64,000 bases of DNA, taken from positions 1-64,000 of the forward strand of contig NZ_AEEA01000128.1 in NCBI RefSeq assembly GCF_000297095.1, in the 5' to 3' direction. Positions within the stretch are counted from its first letter, which is position 1. Each line of letters begins with the position of its first letter. The notes beneath the pieces were generated by a model. The model was not told where the DNA came from and did no database searches. It saw only the letters and a program-made list of their open reading frames with translations. The position numbers and the translations under genes were made by a program. The stretch is from Treponema primitia ZAS-1 (GTDB taxonomy: Bacteria; Spirochaetota; Spirochaetia; Treponematales; Breznakiellaceae). Shown piece by piece: positions 1 through 7,079 of the stretch.

Positions 1-92
1 TAAGGAATTCCCTGCTGTAGTAGACCCGCGCAGCGGGGCTGCGGAAGCAGACTCTACTTGCGTGCTCGGCCGGGGATGCCCCTCCCTCCGCC
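1..92. repeat. Palindromic element B, copy 1 (cut by window edge)
   Basis: This is the loop and right arm of the B-type palindrome seen whole at 21023-21142 and 38112-38246. The right arm (about 62-92) nearly matches the right arm of the 21 kb copy, and the loop has the same module (GGAATTC, then a small hairpin with a GTAG/CTGC stem). The left arm would lie upstream of the window. It sits 3' of comM. Bases 93-177 hold nothing recognisable. Confidence 0.75.
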
Positions 93-177
93 CGTTTTTG
101 CCATACCGCCTATCACATCCTCCGAGTTCTTCCCTCTTCGTCCGTGTCGTCCGTGGTTATTCCTAATTCGAAATTAC

Positions 178-1758
178 TCACCCCCCGGCTGAAAACACAT
201 CGTAGGGATCGTCCCCCTGACGCCGGTGTTGGATAGCTTCCAGGATATGGACGGTTTTAATGCTGTCTGCCCCTTCCAGATCCGCTATGGTGCGGGCAAC
301 CCGGAGCGCCCCATGGTAGGCCCGGCCGGAAAGACCTAATTTTTCTGCGGCAGTATGGAAGGCTGTCTCCGCATTAGCGCTTAGGGGGCAGAACCGGTCT
401 ATCATGCCCGTAGACATCCGGACGTTTCGCCGTATTCCGGTTTTCTTGAAGCGTTCCCGCTGTATCTCCACGGCACGTAGAACACGCCGGGCAATATCGG
501 CGCTTTTTTCCCCATCCGGCTTGGTCATCTGCCCTAGCTCCGGAGGGGAGACCGCCAGCCGGAGTTCCACCCGGTCCAGGAGGGCGGCCCCGAATTTGCG
601 CCAGTAACGGCGTATCTCTTCGGCGCTGCAAAAACAACCCTGAACGCCCTGGCCGGAACGTATGCCCAGACGGCCGCAGGGGCAGGGATTTGCCGCCAGA
701 ATAAGCTGGAAATCCGCGGGGAGCCGTACCGGTCCATCGGCCCGGGATATGGTCATCACCCGGTCCTCCAGGGGTTCCCGCAGGGATTGGATGACATTTT
801 TGCGGAATTCCGGGGCTTCGTCCAGGAACAACGCCCCAAAATGGGCCAGGCTTATTTCGCCCGGCCGGACGGTTTTACCACCCCCCAGGATACCTTCGGC
901 GGAAGCGGAATGATGGGGAGAACGGAATGGCGGATGGCTAATAAGGCGGCCCTCGGATTCAAAAATGGTGCGCCCCGCCAAACTATGGAGCCGGGTCACT
1001 TCTACGGCTTCCTCAGGGGTCAAGGGAGCCATGATGGAGGGCAGACGCCGGGCCAACATGGTCTTCCCCGCTCCCGGGGGGCCGAATACCAGGAGATTGT
1101 GTCCTCCGGCTGCGGCGATTTCCAAAGCCCGCTTGTATCGCTCCTGCCCACGGACTTCGGCAAAGTCCCCCCAGCCTGTTCCGGCGCTGCCGGCTGCCGG
1201 CGGCCCTGCCGTCAGCCCTGCTAGGGGGAACGAACCGGTTTCCCGGCGCAATGCCAGAATATGGGCTGCCTCAGTCAGGGTAGCGGCGGCGGCAAAATGA
1301 CTGTGCGCCAGAATAGCCGCTTCACGGGCGTTTTCCGCGGGAACAATGAATTCCCGGATTCCCAGTTTTAGGGCCGCCGCACTTGCCGCCAGAACACCCC
1401 TGACCGGGCGGATGCGGCCGGATAGTTCCAGTTCCCCCATGACCAGCAGTTCCCCGCTGTCTCTATCATCAGAATGGGGGATGATCCCGGCGGCGATCAT
1501 CACCGCCAGGGCTATGGGTAGATCCAGGGCAGCCCCGTCCTTCCGCAGCCCCGCGGGCGCCAGATTGATCAGGACCCGGTCTTGGGGAAAGACAAAGCCC
1601 GAATTGCGAAAAGCGGCGCGGACCCGTTCACGGGCTTCCCGAACCGCCTCCTGGGCAAGCCCGGTAATATCGATCCCCGGAATACCCCGGCGAATATCCG
1701 CCTCAACCCGGATAATAATTCCATCAGCCCCGTAGGGCGCATAGGTGTTAATAAACAT
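178..1758 (-). CDS. comM: ComM/YifB-family AAA+ ATPase (Mg-chelatase-like)
   Basis: The 526-residue protein matches the usual length and layout of the YifB/ComM family. An N-terminal Lon-protease-like ChlI fold (about 20-170) is followed by a Mg-chelatase AAA+ core with Walker A GPPGAGKT near residue 225, the family motif RPFRSPHHSAS-like RSPHHSAS, and ALFLDEAPEF as Walker B. A C-terminal CPCG-type segment and a helical Mg-chelatase domain follow. Family knowledge: ComM is a hexameric branch-migration helicase that extends recombination of incoming single-stranded DNA in transformation. The start ATG has a GGAGG ribosome site four bases upstream. It is divergent from murE, with only 80 bases between the starts. 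Whether this organism is transformable is unknown. Confidence 0.93.
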   Translation of the reverse strand: MFINTYAPYGADGIIIRVEADIRRGIPGIDITGLAQEAVREARERVRAAFRNSGFVFPQDRVLINLAPAGLRKDGAALDLPIALAVMIAAGIIPHSDDRDSGELLVMGELELSGRIRPVRGVLAASAAALKLGIREFIVPAENAREAAILAHSHFAAAATLTEAAHILALRRETGSFPLAGLTAGPPAAGSAGTGWGDFAEVRGQERYKRALEIAAAGGHNLLVFGPPGAGKTMLARRLPSIMAPLTPEEAVEVTRLHSLAGRTIFESEGRLISHPPFRSPHHSASAEGILGGGKTVRPGEISLAHFGALFLDEAPEFRKNVIQSLREPLEDRVMTISRADGPVRLPADFQLILAANPCPCGRLGIRSGQGVQGCFCSAEEIRRYWRKFGAALLDRVELRLAVSPPELGQMTKPDGEKSADIARRVLRAVEIQRERFKKTGIRRNVRMSTGMIDRFCPLSANAETAFHTAAEKLGLSGRAYHGALRVARTIADLEGADSIKTVHILEAIQHRRQGDDPYDVFSAGG

Positions 1759-1803
1759 TTTGCCTCCGCGGGTAATAGGGTACCGGCATTTAAAATGCTT
1801 TAG

Positions 1804-1832
1804 TTGACCGAAAATATTTTCCAGGATAGTAT
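1804..1832 (+). promoter_or_regulatory. Promoter of murE, leaderless geometry
   Basis: TTGACC (1804-1809), a 17-base spacer and TAGTAT (1827-1832) are followed by six bases and the murE ATG at 1839. The expected transcription start, seven bases past the -10, is the A of the start codon. No Shine-Dalgarno sequence precedes the ATG. Confidence 0.75.
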
Positions 1833-1838
1833 CAGACC

Positions 1839-3497
1839 ATGAAACGACTTTTGTCGGAATTCTTCACCGCGGAGACAGCTTGGAATGTGGGATTTATAGA
1901 AGATCATGGCCGTGAAAGCGGGGATCCTTCTATTACCGGACTCGAATACGATTCCCGGAAAATTAAACCCGGGAACATTTATTTCGCCCTGCCGGGGCTG
2001 CATACCGACGGACACCGCTTTATCCCAAATGCCATAGAGAATGGGGCGGCGGTAATCATACATCAGGACGAAGTTCCGGAGTACCGGGAGGGGATACGGT
2101 ATATTCGGGTAAAGGATTCCCGGTCCGCCATGTCACCCCTGTCGGCAGCTTTCTACAAAAACCCCTCAAGAAAACTAACGCTGATCGGCGTAACCGGTAC
2201 GGAAGGGAAAAGCACCACGGTCTACCTGATCTATCAGCTTCTGCAATTAGCCGGGAAAAAGGCGGGCTTCCTTTCTACGGTACAGTACAGCGACGGCAAG
2301 ACTGAAAACTGGAACCCCGAGCATCAGACCACCCCCGAGGCGACCGCCATACACCGCCTCCTGGCGGAGATGGTCAGCAACGGCGCTGAGTATGGGGTGA
2401 TTGAAGCCAGTTCCCACGGCCTTTCCCCCAGGACGAACCGCCTTGGGGATGTGGCCTTCGATGTGGCGGTAATGACCAACGTAACCCACGAGCATCTGGA
2501 ATTTCACGGTACCTGGGAGCAGTACCGGGAAGACAAGGCAAATCTTTTCCGCGCCCTGGACCGGTTTGATCATCTAAAAAAGCCGGCCGAATCGCCTTCC
2601 CCATCCTTCGGGGTAGCCAACGCCGATGACCCCAGCGCCGGCTTTTTTGCCGCAGCCACCAAACACAAAACCTACACCTATAGTACCCGCAGTAATACGG
2701 CGGATCTATCCGTGGATCTTATATCGGGTGGCATACGGGGCAACTGGTACGATGTACTAATCCGGGAAACCGGAGAGACGGCCGATATTCGGGATCAGCT
2801 TCCCGGCGCCTTCAATGCGGGCAATGTCCTGGCCAGTCTCCTTGTCGTTTCGGGGCTATTATCGATCCCCGTAAAGGATCTCATTCCCCTGGTACCACAG
2901 CTCAAGCCGGTCCGGGGCAGGATGACGGTTATCCAAAGGGGACAGCCCTTTGACGTGTTTGTAGATTATGCCCATACCCCTTCGTCTTTTGAAACAATCT
3001 TTCCCCCCCTGCGGGAACGGCTGGGTAAAACCGGAGGCGCCCAAAGGGGCCGTATCATCAGCCTCTTTGGTTCCGCCGGGGAGCGGGACACCAAAAAACG
3101 GAGCGAACAGGGCCGTATCGCCGCCCGGTGGTCAGACCTGATCTTCCTCACCGACGAGGATCCCCGGGGAGAGAACCCCATGGATATCCTGGAAGAAATC
3201 GCCCAGGGCTGTGAAGCAGACCAGGGCTGTGAAGCAGACCAGGGCTGTGAAGCAGACCAGGGCTGTGAAGCAGACCAGGGCTGTGAAAAACGTAAACGAG
3301 GGGAGAATCTCTACCTTATTCCGAACCGAAGCGAGGCCATACGCAAAGCCTTCTCCCTGGCACGGCCCGGTGATATGGTCCTCCTTCTGGGGAAGGGCCA
3401 CGAAAATTCAATTATCTACGCGAAGGAAACCCTGGTCTACGACGAGATCGCCGAGGCGGAAAAGGCATTGGCGGAAATGGGTTGGAACGGGGCATGA
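1839..3497 (+). CDS. murE: UDP-MurNAc-tripeptide synthetase MurE
   Basis: MurE adds the third amino acid to UDP-MurNAc-L-Ala-D-Glu in the cytoplasm. The 552-residue protein has the Mur-ligase order: N-terminal UDP-binding domain with DGHRFIPNAIENGA, central ATPase with the P-loop TGTEGKST (usual form TGTNGKTT), TNVTHEHLEFHGT, the lysine that is normally carbamylated in YREDKANLF, and a C-terminal domain with DYAHTP and GKGHE. The substrate loop reads EDPRGENP rather than DNPR, so the third residue may not be diaminopimelate; treponemes studied so far use ornithine, but the motif does not prove this. A hexapeptide tandem repeat (3204-3287) expands a loop between the substrate motif and the IPNRSEAI segment. 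The promoter and leaderless start support 1839. Confidence 0.95.
   Translation: MKRLLSEFFTAETAWNVGFIEDHGRESGDPSITGLEYDSRKIKPGNIYFALPGLHTDGHRFIPNAIENGAAVIIHQDEVPEYREGIRYIRVKDSRSAMSPLSAAFYKNPSRKLTLIGVTGTEGKSTTVYLIYQLLQLAGKKAGFLSTVQYSDGKTENWNPEHQTTPEATAIHRLLAEMVSNGAEYGVIEASSHGLSPRTNRLGDVAFDVAVMTNVTHEHLEFHGTWEQYREDKANLFRALDRFDHLKKPAESPSPSFGVANADDPSAGFFAAATKHKTYTYSTRSNTADLSVDLISGGIRGNWYDVLIRETGETADIRDQLPGAFNAGNVLASLLVVSGLLSIPVKDLIPLVPQLKPVRGRMTVIQRGQPFDVFVDYAHTPSSFETIFPPLRERLGKTGGAQRGRIISLFGSAGERDTKKRSEQGRIAARWSDLIFLTDEDPRGENPMDILEEIAQGCEADQGCEADQGCEADQGCEADQGCEKRKRGENLYLIPNRSEAIRKAFSLARPGDMVLLLGKGHENSIIYAKETLVYDEIAEAEKALAEMGWNGA
3204..3287 (+). repeat. In-frame 18-bp tandem repeat inside murE
   Basis: Four perfect copies of an 18-base unit (start 3204, 3222, 3240, 3258) and a 12-base partial copy encode Gln-Gly-Cys-Glu-Ala-Asp repeated. 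The unit is a multiple of three, so a change in copy number would alter protein length without breaking the frame. The copies are identical, which points to recent slippage. Confidence 0.97.
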
Positions 3498-3506
3498 ACA
3501 CCGTTT

Positions 3507-4148
3507 CTACGCATCACCGCCGCAGATTGATCCGGCCATCTCCGCGGCGTTAACCATATCCCGGGCGTAAATGTCCGCCTCTATGACATGGCAGTACTTT
3601 TCCGTCACCGGGGCGCCTGAAACCATAATCTTAATACGGCCCCGAATACCCGAGGCAGTAGCGGCATGCACCACCAATTTAAGCTGGCCCATGGTTGCGG
3701 GCAGGTTGGCGGTACAGAAGATGATCCGCGCCCTTTCCATAATCGCCGCTTCAATAAACCGATCCGCAGAAACACCGATTCCCAGATCAATTACCCGCAG
3801 CCCTGCGCCTTCCATGGTAAGCGCCATAAGATTTTTTTCGATGTCCTGAATATCCCCCTTAACCGTACCGATAATCACGGTACCCTTGGGGTTTCCCATG
3901 GATAGGGCAATCAGAGGCCGCAGGGTCCTGATTCCCATATTCATGGCCCTGGCGGCGATGAGCAGTTCCGGCTGGTATATCTCCTTCCGCATGTACCGGG
4001 CTTTCACCGCACGCATACCGGGGATCACTCCCTGTTTAAGAATAGTATCGGCGCTGTAATTTTCCTCAATAGCCCTTGCTATTAAATCGGAAGTTTCCAC
4101 TGCCTTCCCTGATTGAAGACTCTGTGAAATATCACTTAAATTAACCAT
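3507..4148 (-). CDS. Corrinoid-protein homologue lacking the cobalt-ligand His
   Basis: This 213-residue protein has the two-domain form of methyltransferase corrinoid proteins (MtaC/MtbC/MetH type): a helical cap (about 1-85, with PELLIAARAMNMG) and a Rossmann B12-binding fold. The signature normally read as GDxHDxGKN is here GDIQDIEKN: Asp99, Gln101 in place of the axial His, and Glu104 in place of Gly. The later SGAPVT loop is kept, but GADGYA has become EADIYA. Base-off/His-on cobalamin binding is therefore unlikely; it may bind another ligand or act as a sensor. No partner methyltransferase is nearby; upstream lie two PocR-domain regulators in the same direction. The start ATG at 4148 was chosen for AGGAAGG upstream; a longer frame to 4298 overlaps the preceding gene. 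Confidence 0.85.
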   Translation of the reverse strand: MVNLSDISQSLQSGKAVETSDLIARAIEENYSADTILKQGVIPGMRAVKARYMRKEIYQPELLIAARAMNMGIRTLRPLIALSMGNPKGTVIIGTVKGDIQDIEKNLMALTMEGAGLRVIDLGIGVSADRFIEAAIMERARIIFCTANLPATMGQLKLVVHAATASGIRGRIKIMVSGAPVTEKYCHVIEADIYARDMVNAAEMAGSICGGDA

Positions 4149-4167
4149 GCTACACCTTCCTAAAATG

Positions 4168-5541
4168 TTAGTTAAGAATAGATTCATTACCGGCGCCGCC
4201 CTGTCCACGGTATTTTCCAGGACTAATGCCGATAAAGCTTTTAAATATTTTTGAGAACCAGCTTTGATCCTCAAAGCCGCAAGCCGATGCAATTTCACTA
4301 AGCGTCAAATTGGTCTCCGTCAGCATATGCCCTGCTTTTTCTACCCGCAGACGGTTCAGGTAATTTGAAAGATTTTCCCCCATTTCTTCCTTAAAGATGG
4401 TACTAAAATAGGGCGCCGATAAGCCGGCCGCGGAAGCTATTTCCAGGAGGCTTATTTTCCGGGTATAGTTTTCCCAGATAAATCGTTCGGCCTTCCGCAG
4501 CGCCGATGCATGACGCACGCCATGGAAGGAGAATATCTGGGCAGACATGCGTTCCACAATAATATGCAGCACATCCGTGAGTTCTTCTATGCTTTTCGCC
4601 TCCTGGATGCGCCGGAGATACCGGTTATTTGTTTCCAACATAGTATCATCCGTAGACCTTTGGTTCATGGTCCCCGGCCCCATAGCCTCCCTGGAGAGGA
4701 GGACCACCAGTTCTATTGCCCGGAATTGGATAAACTTAAAAGGATCGGAGCTTGAAAAAAAGAGAATTGCCAGAAGTTCATTGAGTATCCTCCGTCCCGT
4801 CTCAATGTCTCCCCGCCGCAGCGCCGCCAGAAGCATCCGCTCCTTATCCATGGGATAGTTGGAAATCAAGGCACCCTTTCCCATACCGGCATATGGCTGT
4901 TGTGGCCTGATATTTTCTCTGTATTCATCGGTTCCGGAGGAAAGGTATTCAGCGCAGATCAGCAGCAATTCTGCCAAGGATTTTACCCGTGCCGGATCTC
5001 CTTGGGAGAATAATCCCAGTCTATCCTCCATCTCTTCCTGTGACGCAGTCCCCTTACTCACGGTATGCATGGCATCCATGATTTCCTTACGTTCAATACC
5101 GATAAACCCCGAACCAACCATGGATCCGATAAACCTCCCATTTGAGTAGAGGGGACTGGTCCAGAACATAAAACCCAATTCGCACATATAGATATAGGAA
5201 CCCCCAAAACGATGGGCTTCCTTAATAGCGTTGAGATGCATCACATTGCAGGGTGAGGATCTCAAATCGGAAATCCCGGTTGTTCCGTCGGCTTCCCCGG
5301 GATTCTCCGCAGCATATTTAAGGCAGTAATTTATACAGGTATTAGTCTTACCAAGAACATCCGGAAGAGCTTCCCGGATGGGGAGAAAATCCTGATCCAA
5401 AAGACAAACAACGGTTCCGGTTGCTTTTGCGTAAACAGTAAGTACCTGCCATGCTCTAATTAAAAGGGGATTTGTCTCCTTTACAGAATTACTAATAGTC
5501 TTGATGTTGTTTAATCTTCTTTCACCCATGTTTTTATGCAT
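4168..5541 (-). CDS. AraC-family regulator with N-terminal PocR sensory domain
   Basis: The 457-residue protein has a PocR-type ligand domain at about 20-180, recognised by the Cys/His-rich pattern (CINYCLKYA, SPCNVMHLNAI, GSYIYMCELGF, FWTSPL). A helical middle follows, then a C-terminal AraC DNA-binding domain (about 355-450) with both helix-turn-helix motifs (SLLEIASAAGLSAPYFSTIF and TLSEIASACGFEDQSWFSKIF). PocR domains occur in regulators of propanediol and cobalamin genes and often next to one-carbon corrinoid systems. It overlaps the upstream paralogue by eight bases and ends 19 bases before the corrinoid-like gene starts. It is clearly a tandem duplicate of that paralogue. The ligand is unknown. 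Confidence 0.88.
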   Translation of the reverse strand: MHKNMGERRLNNIKTISNSVKETNPLLIRAWQVLTVYAKATGTVVCLLDQDFLPIREALPDVLGKTNTCINYCLKYAAENPGEADGTTGISDLRSSPCNVMHLNAIKEAHRFGGSYIYMCELGFMFWTSPLYSNGRFIGSMVGSGFIGIERKEIMDAMHTVSKGTASQEEMEDRLGLFSQGDPARVKSLAELLLICAEYLSSGTDEYRENIRPQQPYAGMGKGALISNYPMDKERMLLAALRRGDIETGRRILNELLAILFFSSSDPFKFIQFRAIELVVLLSREAMGPGTMNQRSTDDTMLETNNRYLRRIQEAKSIEELTDVLHIIVERMSAQIFSFHGVRHASALRKAERFIWENYTRKISLLEIASAAGLSAPYFSTIFKEEMGENLSNYLNRLRVEKAGHMLTETNLTLSEIASACGFEDQSWFSKIFKSFIGISPGKYRGQGGAGNESILN

Positions 5542-6937
5542 CCATTGAACGATAATTCACCGATAGATTATCAGTCGATAATACTCTGCCGGAACCACGG
5601 TTCTGATCCCGGTATTTACCGGGACTCATTCCGGTATAACTTTTAAATATCTTGGAGAACCAGCTTTGATCATCAAAGCCGCAGGAACCGGCTATCTCAC
5701 TCAGGGAAAGCTCGGTTTCCATAAGCAAGTCCGCCGCCCGGTCTATCCGGAGACGATTCAGGTAGCTGGAAAGATTCTCCCCCATTTCTTCTTTAAAGAC
5801 CGTGCTAAAATAGGGAGCGGACAATCCCGATGCATCGGCAACCTCCTGGAGACTTACCTTTCGGGTATAATTCTCCCAAATATACCGTTCCGCCTTGCGC
5901 AGCGATGATGCATGGCGTACACCTTTGAAGGGGGAAATCTGTTCAGTCATACTGTCCACCACCAGGTACAGTAAATCAAGGATCTCCTCGGTGGTCTGAG
6001 CTTCCTGGATGCGCATGAGGTACCGGTTGTTGATCTCCAGGAGTGCATCCTCGGTATTGCCCGAAGTGACTGCTGCCCGGGAAATAAGAACCACCAGCTC
6101 AATAGCCCGATACTGCATAAATTTAAAATTATCGGGGTTTGAAAAAAAGAGAAGCGCCAAAAGTTCATCCAGGGCTCTGCACGCCTCTCCATTGTTTCCC
6201 ATGCGCAGGGAAGAAAGAAGCTGTTGTTCCTTCTCCAAGGGATAGCCCGGGGAGGCTTCCTCCGTATCATACTGGTTTTTCAAGGCTTCGATCTGATCAG
6301 ACAGCTTGGACTGCTGTTCTGCCCGCCGTTTAAGAATTTCGTGGTATGTTTCGGTCCCCCTGGATATCTGTTCGGCGCAGATCAGCAGCAAACGGGCCAT
6401 GGCCTTTATTTCCTCCCCTGTTTTTTCAGGGATCCCTTCAAGGAGCATGGCCGCCGCTTCCCGATTGATTTGTCCCCGGCTCAGGAGGGATATTTTATCA
6501 ATGGCCTCCTGCTTACTGATGCCAAGAACTAGTCCGGCTATCAGGGCTCCCGCCAGCCACCCGCTAGAGGACAGGGGACAGACCCAGTAGGCAAATCCTA
6601 AATCACAGGCATAAATATATACTCCCCCTGAATAGTGAGCCTGGGAAATACTATCAATATGAATTTGAGTACAGGGGTATTCACCTTCTTCCCAGTTCCG
6701 GCCGGTTTCCCGGGAATACTGCCTGCAAAGGGAGCAAAAGAATTCTGAATGATAAGCTTTATCGGTATCTCCAGCGAGGCTTCCCGCAGAGAATTCCGGT
6801 ATACGGTGCCCTGCCCGATCTAACACGGATACGGTTACGTTGGTAGATTGTTCATAGGAGCGCATCGCTTCCCGGGCTTTCAGCAGCAAAGGTTCAATCT
6901 CCCGGCGGACTATAATATTTGAATTATTAGTGGGCAT
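5534..6937 (-). CDS. AraC-family regulator with N-terminal PocR sensory domain (paralogue)
   Basis: This 467-residue paralogue of the next gene has the same plan: PocR domain (about 15-190, with FFCSLCRQYS, YPCTQIHID and GVYIYACDLGFAYWVCPL), a short coiled stretch near 205-225, and a C-terminal AraC domain (SLQEVADASGLSAPYFSTVF, SLSEIAGSCGFDDQSWFSKIF). It keeps more of the domain's cysteines than its partner, including a CxxC pair that could bind metal or a cluster. GGAG six bases upstream supports the ATG at 6937. The AraC domains of the pair are nearly identical while the sensory domains differ, so both may bind the same sites in response to different signals. Confidence 0.88.
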   Translation of the reverse strand: MPTNNSNIIVRREIEPLLLKAREAMRSYEQSTNVTVSVLDRAGHRIPEFSAGSLAGDTDKAYHSEFFCSLCRQYSRETGRNWEEGEYPCTQIHIDSISQAHYSGGVYIYACDLGFAYWVCPLSSSGWLAGALIAGLVLGISKQEAIDKISLLSRGQINREAAAMLLEGIPEKTGEEIKAMARLLLICAEQISRGTETYHEILKRRAEQQSKLSDQIEALKNQYDTEEASPGYPLEKEQQLLSSLRMGNNGEACRALDELLALLFFSNPDNFKFMQYRAIELVVLISRAAVTSGNTEDALLEINNRYLMRIQEAQTTEEILDLLYLVVDSMTEQISPFKGVRHASSLRKAERYIWENYTRKVSLQEVADASGLSAPYFSTVFKEEMGENLSSYLNRLRIDRAADLLMETELSLSEIAGSCGFDDQSWFSKIFKSYTGMSPGKYRDQNRGSGRVLSTDNLSVNYRSMDA

Positions 6938-7079
6938 ATTTTTCTCCTACTGTTTTTAGTTTAATAAGCTTTGGAGAACGCAATACACCCAAATGGTGAA
7001 AAAGTTCTATATTTTCAGATTTTTTGCGGAATATTTAGACAACCAATGAGCCTAAACAATGGATTTTCAAACAAATTTT

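Noticed and set aside
4149..4298. N-terminal extension of the corrinoid-like protein to 4298.
   Set aside because: It overlaps the upstream AraC gene; a ribosome site precedes the ATG at 4148 and the family begins there.
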